The notes under the pieces are model-generated. The model had not been told where the DNA came from and made no database searches. It worked only from the letters and a program-made list of their open reading frames with translations. Both the position numbers and the translations under genes were made by a program. Shown here piece by piece: positions 16,835 through 24,850 of a stretch of DNA of 64,000 bases (positions are counted from its first letter, which is position 1; every line of letters begins with the position of its first letter). This DNA comes from Microbacterium murale (GTDB taxonomy: Bacteria; Actinomycetota; Actinomycetes; Actinomycetales; Microbacteriaceae): assembly GCF_030815955.1 (NCBI RefSeq), contig NZ_JAUSXK010000001.1:3906001-3970000 (forward strand), given 5' to 3'.

Positions 16835-17755
16835 GTGATTGTCGTCGCCTGCCCTGGACAGGGCTCACAGACCCCCGGCTTCCTCTCCCCCTGGCTCGAA
16901 CTGGACGGAGTCGCCGACAGCCTCGCAGCATACTCCGAGGCCGCCGAAGTCGATCTCCTCCTCCACGGTACGAAGTCCGACGCAGATACGATCCGTGACA
17001 CGCGCATCGCGCAGCCGCTCATCGTCGCCGCCTCGCTGATCGCCTCCGCTGCGCTGACAGCGCGCGCCGGACGTGGCCCTGACGGCACGGCAGGGCACTC
17101 GGTCGGAGAGCTCGCTGCGCTGGTCGGCGCCGGCGTCATCTCCGCAGAGCAGGCGATGCGTCTTGTCGGCGTTCGTGGACGTGCGATGGCGGATGCCGCG
17201 GCACAGACCCCGACGGGCATGAGCGCCGTGATCGGGGGTGACGAGCAGTCAGTGCTCGATCGCCTCGCCGAGATCGAGTTGTCACCGGCCAACTACAACG
17301 GCGGCGGCCAGATCGTCGTCGCAGGCGCTCTTCCCGCCCTGGCAGCACTCGCCGAGGCGCCCGTGAAGGGAACTCGAGTGATTCCACTGCAGGTCGCCGG
17401 CGCCTTCCACACCTCGTACATGGCACCGGCCGTCGAGGCGCTCCGCGTCGCCGTCGACGAGCTCGTGCCCAGCGACCCGCAGATCATGCTCTGGACCAAC
17501 AAGGACGGCTCGATCGTCACGTCCGGCTCAGCGGCACTCGACCTGATCGTCAACCAGGTCTCCTCCCCCGTTCGCTGGGATCTCTGCATGAGCTCCTTCT
17601 CCGACCTCGGCATCACCGGACTCATCGAGCTCGCCCCCGCCGGCGCCCTCACCGGTCTCGCCAAGCGCGGCCTCCGCGGCACGCCCGCAGTGGCCGTCAA
17701 GACACCAGAAGATCTCGACGCAGCGGTTCAGCTGCTGAACGGAGCAGCAGCATGA
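16835..17755 (+). CDS. fabD: Malonyl-CoA:ACP transacylase
   Basis: 306 residues. Loads malonate onto ACP, the first committed step of type II fatty acid synthesis. Motifs: GQGSQTPGFL at the N-terminus, nucleophile elbow GHSVGELAAL and the catalytic His in GAFHTSYM. Start GTG 16835 lacks a ribosome binding site. A CAGACT -10-like hexamer (16823-16828) ends 6 nt upstream, suggesting a leaderless transcript starting at fabD. The ~95-bp gap after fasR would be the place for FasR binding. It overlaps fabH by 4 bp. Confidence 0.95.
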   Translation: MIVVACPGQGSQTPGFLSPWLELDGVADSLAAYSEAAEVDLLLHGTKSDADTIRDTRIAQPLIVAASLIASAALTARAGRGPDGTAGHSVGELAALVGAGVISAEQAMRLVGVRGRAMADAAAQTPTGMSAVIGGDEQSVLDRLAEIELSPANYNGGGQIVVAGALPALAALAEAPVKGTRVIPLQVAGAFHTSYMAPAVEALRVAVDELVPSDPQIMLWTNKDGSIVTSGSAALDLIVNQVSSPVRWDLCMSSFSDLGITGLIELAPAGALTGLAKRGLRGTPAVAVKTPEDLDAAVQLLNGAAA

Positions 17756-18753
17756 CCGCAACGCTGAAGCAGGCGACCGGCCCGCAGTTCACTCGAATTC
17801 TTTCGTTCGGCGCTGCGCGCGGCGAGAATGCCGTGCCGAACGACGACCTCATCGGGCCGATCGATTCCAGCGACGAGTGGATCCGCCAGCGCACCGGCAT
17901 CATCACACGTGCACGCGCGGTCAAGGAGACCGACGCGATCGACCTCGCCGCTATCGCTGGGGCCGAAGCCATCGAGAAGTCAGGTGTCGCGGCATCCGAC
18001 GTAGACCTCGTGATCGTGGCGACCATCAGCAACCCCAAGCAGTCGCCATCAGTGTCCGCCATCGTCGCCGACCGCGTCGGCTCGAACCCTGCCGCAGCGT
18101 ACGACATCAATGCCGCATGCGCGGGCTACGCCTATGCGATCGCTCAGGCCGACGCGCTCATCCGCGCCGGTGCCGCGCGCTACGCCCTCGTGATCGGCAC
18201 CGAGAAGCTCTCCGATGTCGTCGACCCGGCCGACCGAAGCATCTCGTTCCTCCTCGGCGACGGCGCAGGCGCGGCACTGATCGGTCCGAGCGAGACGCCT
18301 GGTATCGCACCCGCCGTCTGGGGATCAGATGGTTCGAAAGCGGATGCCGTCGGCATGAACGGCACACTCACCCAGTTCCGCGACGGCGAAGTGCCGTGGC
18401 CGACACTCCGCCAGGAAGGGCCGACGGTGTTCCGCTGGGCCGTCTGGGAGATGGCCAAGGTCGCGCGCGAGGCCCTCGAAGTCGCAGGAGTCGAAGCAGC
18501 GGACCTCGCCGCCTTCATCCCGCATCAGGCCAACATGCGCATCATCGACGAATTCGCGAAGCAGCTGAAGCTGCCGGAGACGACGGTCATCGCGCGTGAC
18601 ATCGAGACCACGGGCAACACTTCGGCGGCATCGATCCCGCTCGCGAGCCATCGTCTGATGGCCGAGCATCCCGAGCTGTCCGGCGGACTCGCACTGCAGA
18701 TCGGCTTCGGCGCCGGCCTGGTGTTCGCCGCGCAGGTCGTCGTCCTCCCCTGA
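17752..18753 (+). CDS. fabH: Beta-ketoacyl-ACP synthase III
   Basis: 333 residues. Condenses an acyl-CoA primer with malonyl-ACP to start chains; in actinobacteria the enzyme usually accepts branched primers. The Cys-His-Asn triad is visible in DINAACAGYAYA, PHQANMRI and ETTGNTSAAS. The ATG overlaps the fabD stop (ATGA), so translation is coupled. The next gene, acpP, appears to have its own promoter in the 68-bp gap. Confidence 0.95.
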   Translation: MTATLKQATGPQFTRILSFGAARGENAVPNDDLIGPIDSSDEWIRQRTGIITRARAVKETDAIDLAAIAGAEAIEKSGVAASDVDLVIVATISNPKQSPSVSAIVADRVGSNPAAAYDINAACAGYAYAIAQADALIRAGAARYALVIGTEKLSDVVDPADRSISFLLGDGAGAALIGPSETPGIAPAVWGSDGSKADAVGMNGTLTQFRDGEVPWPTLRQEGPTVFRWAVWEMAKVAREALEVAGVEAADLAAFIPHQANMRIIDEFAKQLKLPETTVIARDIETTGNTSAASIPLASHRLMAEHPELSGGLALQIGFGAGLVFAAQVVVLP

Positions 18754-18771
18754 TCACGTCCGCCGATTGCC

Positions 18772-18777
18772 TAAACT
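18772..18777 (+). promoter_or_regulatory. -10 element upstream of acpP
   Basis: TAAACT is a good -10 hexamer 44 nt before the acpP start and would give a ~38-nt leader with the strong site AAGAGGAAAA. An extra promoter fits the high ACP demand of the cell. Confidence 0.5.
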
Positions 18778-18821
18778 GTTCATCGGTTCCGAATACAACC
18801 CGCAAGAAAGAGGAAAACCAC

Positions 18822-19070
18822 ATGGCTTTCACCAACGATGAGGTCCTCGCCGGCCTCTCCGAGCTGATCACCGACGAGACCGGCATCGACGGCTCCGAGG
18901 TCGCGCTCGAGAAGTCCTTCACGGACGACCTCGACATCGACTCGATCTCGATGATGACGATCGTCGTCAACGCCGAGGAGAAGTTCGGCGTCACCATCCC
19001 CGACGACGAGGTCAAGAACCTCAAGACCGTCGGCGACGCCGTCAACTTCATCGTCGCCGGCCAGGCGTAA
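18822..19070 (+). CDS. acpP: Acyl carrier protein
   Basis: 82-residue acidic four-helix protein that carries growing fatty acyl chains on a phosphopantetheine arm. The attachment site is DDLDIDSISMM, so the modified serine lies in a DSI rather than the commoner DSL motif. GGKK-type features are absent, as expected. A strong AGAGGAAAA ribosome binding site precedes ATG 18822, and a separate -10 box (TAAACT) lies upstream. It sits between fabH and fabF, the standard actinobacterial order. Confidence 0.96.
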   Translation: MAFTNDEVLAGLSELITDETGIDGSEVALEKSFTDDLDIDSISMMTIVVNAEEKFGVTIPDDEVKNLKTVGDAVNFIVAGQA

Positions 19071-19169
19071 GACCTGACGGATGCCACCCTCGCGTTCAGC
19101 GGGGCGTGGCATCCTCTGCCTTCCCCCTCCCGAGACCGCTCTCGTCCCTTTCGACAGGAACCACACCCA

Positions 19170-20405
19170 ATGACCAAGCGCATCGTCGTCACCGGTATCG
19201 GCGCCACTTCCGCCATCGGCGGCACAGCTCCCGAGAACTGGACCAACCTGCTGGCCGGCATGTCCGGAGGCCGCACTCTCGAACATGAGTGGGTCGCAGA
19301 GCTCGAGCTGCCGGTCACCTTCGCCGCAGAGGCGATCGTCCGTCCCGAAGAAGTTCTCGCACGACCAGTTGCCAAGCGCCTCGATCCTTCCTCGCAGTTC
19401 GCGCTGATCGCGGCCATGGAGGCGTGGGAGGACGCCGGCTCTCCCGATGTCGATCCAGAACGCCTCGGCGTCGACTTCGCCACCGGCATCGGCGGCGTGT
19501 GGACACTGTTGGATGCCTGGGACACGCTTCGCGAGAAGGGCCCGCGCCGTGTCATGCCGATGACGGTGCCGATGCTCATGCCGAACTCGGCCGCCGGCAA
19601 CCTGTCCCTCCACTTCACCGCGCGCGCCTTCGCCCGCACCGTCGCCTCCGCCTGCGCATCGAGCACTGAATCGCTCGTGAACGCATACGAACACCTGCAG
19701 TCGGGGCTCGCCGATGTCGTGATCGCCGGCGGAACCGAATCGGCAATCCACCCGATCACGATCGCGTCGTTCACGTCGATGCAGGCGCTGTCGCGTCGCA
19801 ACGATGATCCCGCCACCGCTTCCCGCCCGTACTCGGAGGACCGTGACGGCTTCGTGATGGGCGAAGGCGCGGCAGTGCTCATCCTCGAGACCGAGGAGCA
19901 CGCCAAGGCCCGCGGCGCGAAGATCTACGCCGAACTCGTCGGCGGTGGCGTCACCGCAGACGCCTTCCACATCACCGCCAACGCACCAGAAGGCGCCGCA
20001 CGTGCCGTGAAGCTCGCGCTGGAAGCAGCCGGACGCACACCGGACGAAATCACCCATATCAACGCACACGCGACGTCGACCCCGGTCGGCGACCCAAATG
20101 AGTACGCCGCGCTGAAGAGCGTCATCGGTGACCGCGTGCATGACATCCCGGTGTCGGCGACCAAGGCATCCACCGGCCACCTGCTCGGTGGCACCGGCGC
20201 GCTCGAGGCGATCTTCACGATCCTCGCGATCCAGAACCGCGTCGCTCCCCCGACGATCAACCTCACCACGCAGGACCCGGAGATCCCCCTGCACGTGTCC
20301 GGAGACGCACAGTCGCTGGGCGACGGACCGCAGCTGGCGATCAGCAACTCGTTCGGCTTCGGCGGACACAACGCGGTCGCCGCTTTCGCCTCCTACGACG
20401 ACTGA
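19170..20405 (+). CDS. fabF: Beta-ketoacyl-ACP synthase II
   Basis: 411 residues. Performs the elongation condensations of fatty acid synthesis. The Cys-His-His triad is visible in VASACASSTES, INAHATSTPVGD and KASTGHLLGGTGA; the C-terminal SNSFGFGGHN motif is intact. The start ATG 19170 has an AGGAA site upstream. The ASCH-domain gene begins at the fabF stop (TGATG), an addition to the normal operon. Many actinobacteria have DUF3145 next; here that gene is about 2.8 kb away. Confidence 0.96.
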   Translation: MTKRIVVTGIGATSAIGGTAPENWTNLLAGMSGGRTLEHEWVAELELPVTFAAEAIVRPEEVLARPVAKRLDPSSQFALIAAMEAWEDAGSPDVDPERLGVDFATGIGGVWTLLDAWDTLREKGPRRVMPMTVPMLMPNSAAGNLSLHFTARAFARTVASACASSTESLVNAYEHLQSGLADVVIAGGTESAIHPITIASFTSMQALSRRNDDPATASRPYSEDRDGFVMGEGAAVLILETEEHAKARGAKIYAELVGGGVTADAFHITANAPEGAARAVKLALEAAGRTPDEITHINAHATSTPVGDPNEYAALKSVIGDRVHDIPVSATKASTGHLLGGTGALEAIFTILAIQNRVAPPTINLTTQDPEIPLHVSGDAQSLGDGPQLAISNSFGFGGHNAVAAFASYDD

Positions 20406-20866
20406 TGAGCGGTTCCGGCACCCTGTCCGCATTCTGGACGGAGGTGCGAGCGGTTCATCGCGACCTGCCGACATCGATTCCGCTCGCGTGGGCGTTCGGG
20501 GCGACCCCCGCCCACGCCGATGATCTGTTGGCGCTCGTACTCGCCGGAACCAAGACAGGCACCGCCTCCTCGCTGTGGGATTACGAAGCCAGTGGGGACG
20601 CGATCCCCGAAGTCGGTGAGCTGAGCGTGATCCTCGACGGGGCCGGTGAACCACGGGCGGTCATCGAAACGACCGATGTGCGCATCGTGCCGTTCGATCA
20701 GGTCACCGCAGCGCATGCGCACGCGGAGGGCGAGGGCGATCGGACGCTCGCGCATTGGCGTGAGGTCCACGAGCAGTACTGGCGGAGACACTCGGAGAAC
20801 CCTCGCGGCTATGCAATCGATATGCCCGTCGTCTGCGAACAGTTCCGCCTCATCCACCCGAGGTGA
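20405..20866 (+). CDS. ASCH domain protein
   Basis: 153 residues. ASCH proteins have a PUA-like beta barrel and are thought to bind RNA or act on nucleotides; some are amidohydrolases for modified cytidine. Recognisable elements are LVLAGTKTGTASSLWDYE, GELSVILDGAGEPRAVIET and the Trp-rich HWREVHEQYW. The start codon overlaps the fabF stop by one base, so it is probably translated from the fab operon mRNA, although a functional link to lipid synthesis is not evident. Confidence 0.82.
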   Translation: MSGSGTLSAFWTEVRAVHRDLPTSIPLAWAFGATPAHADDLLALVLAGTKTGTASSLWDYEASGDAIPEVGELSVILDGAGEPRAVIETTDVRIVPFDQVTAAHAHAEGEGDRTLAHWREVHEQYWRRHSENPRGYAIDMPVVCEQFRLIHPR

Positions 20867-20911
20867 CCCGGCGGCGGCGCACCGGCTCGGCCGTGATCCG
20901 CAGCGCGTCGA

Positions 20912-21577
20912 TCAGTCGGCAGCGACCGCGGCGAGGCGACGTGAGCGCTCCTCGCGTCGACGGCTGATGCGCGGTAGGAACCAGCCGACGAGCGGCCCGA
21001 CACCCAACGCGAAAAGTACCGTGCCCGCTCCGAGCGGTCCTCCCAGCAGGAAGCCGATGATGAGCACGCTGCCCTCGATGAGGGTGCGCACGATCCATAC
21101 CTTCCAGCCGGTGATGCGCACGAGACCGGTCATCAGACCATCGCGCGGACCGGGGCCGAAACTCGCCGCGATGTAAAGACCTGTGGCGAATGAGAGCAGT
21201 ACGAGACCGAGCACGAACATTGTCGCTCCGGCCCACACCGAGTTCGGCGCGGGGATGATCGCGAGCGCCGCATCGGCGCTAGGGCCCACCAGAAGCGCAT
21301 TCAGCAACGTGCCGACGCCGACGCGTTGACGCAGCGGGATCCACAGCAGCAGCACGACCACGGCGACGAGATTGGTCACCGTCCCGTATCCGAGTCCGGA
21401 CCGCCCTGAGACGCCCAGTGCGAGTACATCCCATGGCGAGACGCCGATGCCGCCGCGCACCATCAGCCCGAGCGCCACTCCGTAGAGGAAGAGGCCGATT
21501 AGCAACTGCACGAGGCGCTCGACGAGGTCGCGCCGACTCGAGGCTGTGAACGGAAGAAAGACGGAGCGGAGCAGCAT
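20912..21577 (-). CDS. YczE-like integral membrane protein
   Basis: 221 residues with about five or six membrane helices, including GLMVRGGIGVSPWDVLALG and GLYIAASFGPGPRDGLMTGL. These Gly/Pro-rich signatures recall the YczE/YyaS family of unknown transport function. The C-terminus is basic (RISRRREERSRR) and cytoplasmic. It is divergent from a MocR-type regulator, a pairing seen widely (yczE with yczR), so the regulator most likely controls it. Confidence 0.83.
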   Translation of the reverse strand: MLLRSVFLPFTASSRRDLVERLVQLLIGLFLYGVALGLMVRGGIGVSPWDVLALGVSGRSGLGYGTVTNLVAVVVLLLWIPLRQRVGVGTLLNALLVGPSADAALAIIPAPNSVWAGATMFVLGLVLLSFATGLYIAASFGPGPRDGLMTGLVRITGWKVWIVRTLIEGSVLIIGFLLGGPLGAGTVLFALGVGPLVGWFLPRISRRREERSRRLAAVAAD

Positions 21578-21615
21578 GCCTCTATCGTGGACGTCATCGG
21601 ACGGGGGATCTCGAG

Positions 21616-21656
21616 TCCACTACTCGAAAAGTGGCCTGCATAAGTGACGCCACTTT
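21616..21656. promoter_or_regulatory. Cluster of CCACT/AGTGG half-sites between yczE and mocR genes
   Basis: CCACT at 21616, AAAGTGGC at 21628-21635, AAGTGAC at 21642-21648 and GCCACTTT at 21649-21656. The second and last form an inverted repeat with a 13-nt spacer; the second and third form a direct repeat 13 bp apart. Mixed direct and inverted repeats are typical MocR operators. Confidence 0.55.
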
Positions 21657-21672
21657 GCGGCATGCTGGAATC

Positions 21673-23076
21673 ATGACCTCTCGCCTGGTGGAACAGCTCG
21701 GTGCGCAGAATGCGGCAGGATCCACCGCGGCTGCGCTTGCAGGGCAGATCCGCGCACTGATCCTCGACGGCAGGTTGACCGTAGGTGAGCGCCTGCCGAG
21801 CGAGCGCGCCCTTGCGCTGGAGCTGCGCCGTTCCCGATCCACCATGACCCGCACGTACAGCCTGCTCGAAGGCGACGGATTGGTCACTCGCCTTCACGGC
21901 GGGAGCACTCGCGTCGCGCTCCCCCACGCCGGCGCAGGCCCACGGGCCGAGCAGGACCACAATGCCATCGACTTCTCGATCGCGTCGATGGACTCCACAC
22001 CGGGCCTCTACGACGCAACGGTCCGGTCGCTCCCCCGACTCGCAGCGCTGCGCAGCACAAGCGGCTACTCGCTGCGCGGTCTCCCCGGGCTTCGGGATGC
22101 CGTCGCCCAGCACTTCACTCGGCGCGGTGTCGAAACATCGGCGGACGAGATCATCATCACTTCGGGAGCGATGAGCGCATTGAACCTCGTCCTCGCAACG
22201 ATCGGGCGGCGCGGGGAACGCGCGGTCGTGGAGCAGCCGACCTTCCCGCACGCTCTCGATGCGCTGCGCCGCAACGGCTACCGACTGGTGCCGACGCCCG
22301 TCGGCGTCGATGGGTGGGATGTCAGCCACCTGACCGACCTGCTGCTGCACGGCCGTCCTCACCTCGCGTATCTGATCCCCGATTTTCACAACCCCACCGG
22401 TGCGACGATGTCGGATGCGGATCGCGCCCGTGTCGTCAGCGCAGCCCGCAACTCCGCCACGCAACTGATCGTCGATGAGACCACGACCGAACTCGACATC
22501 GATCGCGGATGGTCGCCGCTCCCCATGTCGGCGTTCGGCCCCGACGTCATGACGATCGGATCGATGTCCAAGATCGCGTGGGGCGGCCTGCGTCTCGGAT
22601 GGATCAGGGCCGAACGATCACTCATCTCGCGGTTGCTCGCCACGCGTCCGTCGTTCGAACTCGGGACGGCCCTGCTCGAGCAGTGCATCGCTGTCGAGCT
22701 GCTCGATGAGATGCCGTCGCTCACCGCGCACGTACGTTCCCGGCTGCTCGCCGGACGTGCGGCCGTCGCTGCCGGGCTCGAGGGGATCGGGGATCTGCTG
22801 ATGCCGCATTCACCCGGCGGCCTGTCGGCCTGGATAGACCTCGGGGCCCCGATCTCGACGCGTCTCTCCCTCGCTGCCCGAGACCATCAGCTCATCGCCC
22901 CGCCTGGTCCGCGCTTCTCAACGGGAGGCGTGCTCGAGCGATATCTGCGCATCCCCATCACTCACCCGCCCGAACGCACAGCCCAGGCGATGGAGCGTCT
23001 CCGCCTCGCCTGGAATGACGTGCGCGACGGTGCCATCAGCCGCGCGGACGATGTGGCGGACGCCGCTGTCATCTGA
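21673..23076 (+). CDS. MocR-type regulator (GntR HTH fused to aminotransferase fold)
   Basis: 467 residues. GntR-like winged HTH at about residues 15-80 (GERLPSERALALELRRSRSTMTRTYS), then a fold-type I PLP domain. Seen there are LRDAVAQHFTRRG, PDFHNPTGATMSD, the DE pair in VDETTTELD and the PLP lysine in SMSKIAWGGLRLGW. MocR proteins sense PLP-linked ligands and act mainly on adjacent genes. The ATG 21673 is preferred to the upstream ATG 21631 because half-sites occupy the intervening DNA. A perfect terminator hairpin follows. Confidence 0.9.
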   Translation: MTSRLVEQLGAQNAAGSTAAALAGQIRALILDGRLTVGERLPSERALALELRRSRSTMTRTYSLLEGDGLVTRLHGGSTRVALPHAGAGPRAEQDHNAIDFSIASMDSTPGLYDATVRSLPRLAALRSTSGYSLRGLPGLRDAVAQHFTRRGVETSADEIIITSGAMSALNLVLATIGRRGERAVVEQPTFPHALDALRRNGYRLVPTPVGVDGWDVSHLTDLLLHGRPHLAYLIPDFHNPTGATMSDADRARVVSAARNSATQLIVDETTTELDIDRGWSPLPMSAFGPDVMTIGSMSKIAWGGLRLGWIRAERSLISRLLATRPSFELGTALLEQCIAVELLDEMPSLTAHVRSRLLAGRAAVAAGLEGIGDLLMPHSPGGLSAWIDLGAPISTRLSLAARDHQLIAPPGPRFSTGGVLERYLRIPITHPPERTAQAMERLRLAWNDVRDGAISRADDVADAAVI

Positions 23077-23097
23077 CTTCGAAGACAGGTCGCACAC

Positions 23098-23135
23098 GAC
23101 GAGACCCTCCTCTGCACTCAGAGGAGGGTCTCGTC
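23098..23135. terminator. Strong hairpin terminator
   Basis: Perfect 17-bp inverted repeat (GACGAGACCCTCCTCTG and its complement) with a 4-nt loop. It separates the MocR gene from the converging DUF3145 gene and probably serves both strands. Confidence 0.85.
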
Positions 23136-23221
23136 AATTGGAGCGAGGATACGTTTCTCAGCGTCCGGGATGAATCACCGGCATCCGGTACTCGGCCTCC
23201 CGCGCTCCAGGTTTCGGAAGG

Positions 23222-23725
23222 TCAGCCGACCTTGTGAAGCCACACGACGGTGGCGTCGTCGCTCGCGTGCCGGAACGTCTCGAGCTCCTCATCCCAGGCG
23301 GAGCCGAGGGCGACGTCGAGCTCGCGCTGCAGTTCGACCGCGCTTCCGGCCGCGATCTCCATCGCGTAGCGGATGCGATCCTCCCCGATGACGATGTTTC
23401 CGGCCGCGTCGGTCTGCGCGTAGTGGATGCCGAGGTCGGGAGTATGCAGCCAACGTCCACCGTCGCTGCGCGGAGTCGGGTCCTCCGTCACCTCGAAGCG
23501 CAGGTGCTCCCAGCCGCGGATCGCGGTGGCAAGAGCTGCACCGGTGCCCACTGGACCGTCCCAGTAGAACTCGGCACGACGAGAGCCTTCGAGCACCGGC
23601 TGTTCAGCCCACTCGAAGTTCACTGCGCGACCGATAGCGCGTCCGACCGCCCATTCAAGGTGCGGGCAAAGCGCGCGAGGTGCAGAGTGGATGTACACCA
23701 CTCCGCGTGCGTAAGCCGTCGCCAT
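23222..23725 (-). CDS. DUF3145 protein
   Basis: 167-residue conserved actinobacterial protein. Recognisable stretches are GVVYIHSAPRALCPHLEWA at the N-terminus, EFYWDGPVGTG, LRFEVTEDPTP and HKVG at the end. The role is unknown, but in Streptomyces the gene follows fabF, suggesting a link with lipid synthesis. Here it is on the opposite strand, separated from fabF by the ASCH, yczE and mocR genes. Upstream DNA to 23820 is AT-richer and probably holds the promoter. Confidence 0.9.
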   Translation of the reverse strand: MATAYARGVVYIHSAPRALCPHLEWAVGRAIGRAVNFEWAEQPVLEGSRRAEFYWDGPVGTGAALATAIRGWEHLRFEVTEDPTPRSDGGRWLHTPDLGIHYAQTDAAGNIVIGEDRIRYAMEIAAGSAVELQRELDVALGSAWDEELETFRHASDDATVVWLHKVG

Positions 23726-23849
23726 GATCTCTCCGTTTCTTCAGGTGCGTCTTCCCCAACGACCTGAGCCAACGAAGTGTGGCGAGAATATGCGGTTGTA
23801 CGCTGATTATCGCCCAGACTGACGGAAATCACAAGTGTGTGATTACGAG

Positions 23850-23879
23850 GAAAGCCCCGGCCTGCAGGCCGGGGCTTTC
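23850..23879. terminator. Hairpin terminator between 23725 and 23900
   Basis: GAAAGCCCCGGCC (23850-23862), loop TGCA, and its perfect complement (23867-23879). It stands just after the stop of the minus-strand dioxygenase-like gene. Confidence 0.8.
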
Positions 23880-23899
23880 GGGAGCTTCGAACGGGTGGC

Positions 23900-24673
23900 T
23901 TACGCCTCGCTCATCGCCTGCTTGACCTGCTGCCCCTTGGCTGCATAGTAGGCCGCGCGCGCAGCATCCTTGCGCGCCTGCTCCGCATAGCCGGCCTCGA
24001 GAACATCCTGAGGAACTTCGAAGTTCTCGACCTGGTCTGTGCCGTTGTACTTCTCGATGTAGGCGTCGAGCTCGGGGCCCGACGTCCACGACGTGATGAG
24101 GTTGTAACGGGGCTCGGAGCCGACGTGCGTCGCGGCGTGCCACAGACGCTGCGTGTCGATGATGAGCTGGGCGCCGGCGGGAAGCGCGATTCGCACCTCG
24201 CCCGCCGGGTCGGTGCGGTTCTCACGCAGGACGAAGAAGCTGTCCTTGTCATCGGTGAGGTTGAAGAACCCGCGGACGACCCAGCCGGTTCCGTCGGGGT
24301 TCAGGCGGTTGTTGTCGTCCTGATGGAGGTTGTAGAGGCAGTCGCCGTAGGGCGTGGGCTGCAGCTCGATCACACGGCAGCGGCCGACGTTGGCGCCGGG
24401 CTCCTGCGCGCGACGGGTGAGGTTCGGCGCCTTGGCGACCTGAGAGTCGATCCACACGCCGTCCTTGTCGGTACGCGGCGGCTTGTGGTTCCAGAAGCCG
24501 TTGCACTCGATGTCACCGAAGGCGCTGGCGAGCGGAGCGAAGCGGGTGTCACCCGACGACTTCCAGTCGTTGTACTCGATGTCCAGCCACTCTTTGGGGT
24601 CGAGGTCCTGGTTGTAACTGTCGAGGACGACGAAGCCCTTTTCCTCGAGAGCCGCGGATTTGATGTATCCCAT
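23900..24673 (-). CDS. Putative Fe(II)/2-oxoglutarate dioxygenase-like protein
   Basis: 257 residues. A jelly-roll metal site can be read: HxD at His117/Asp119 (in NLHQDDNN), a distal His at 179 or 183 (LWHAATH), and Arg189 followed by YNLITSW, which would bind 2-oxoglutarate. The substrate is unknown and the family is not recognised with certainty. The C-terminus is a helical, Ala/Lys-rich tail. Start ATG 24673 has an AAAGGA site. A DtxR/IdeR-like iron box lies about 55-70 bp upstream, so expression is probably derepressed under low iron. Confidence 0.6.
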   Translation of the reverse strand: MGYIKSAALEEKGFVVLDSYNQDLDPKEWLDIEYNDWKSSGDTRFAPLASAFGDIECNGFWNHKPPRTDKDGVWIDSQVAKAPNLTRRAQEPGANVGRCRVIELQPTPYGDCLYNLHQDDNNRLNPDGTGWVVRGFFNLTDDKDSFFVLRENRTDPAGEVRIALPAGAQLIIDTQRLWHAATHVGSEPRYNLITSWTSGPELDAYIEKYNGTDQVENFEVPQDVLEAGYAEQARKDAARAAYYAAKGQQVKQAMSEA

Positions 24674-24725
24674 GATCTAGGTCATGTCCTTTCATCGGGG
24701 GCCAGCACGTTTTAACAGGCCCTGA

Positions 24726-24744
24726 TAAGGCAAGCCTAACATCG
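24726..24744. promoter_or_regulatory. DtxR/IdeR-like iron box
   Basis: The 19-bp site TAAGGCAAGCCTAACATCG matches the DtxR consensus (TWAGGTTAGSCTWACCTWA) at 14 of 19 positions, including AGG, AGCCTWAC. It lies in the promoter of the dioxygenase-like gene (minus strand) and could also influence the divergent gene at 24851. Confidence 0.6.
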
Positions 24745-24850
24745 TGTTCAGAAGCGCCAGCGTGGCCCGCCGGTGGCGTTTCGACGGCGACTAGACTCTT
24801 TGACGGCGGAGCGCAGGATTCCGCCGTCGTGAGGAGCAAGAGCGAAGAAC

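Noticed and set aside
18587..20654. Long minus-strand ORFs over acpP and fabF
   Set aside because: Overlap two certain genes on the other strand and lack recognisable domains.
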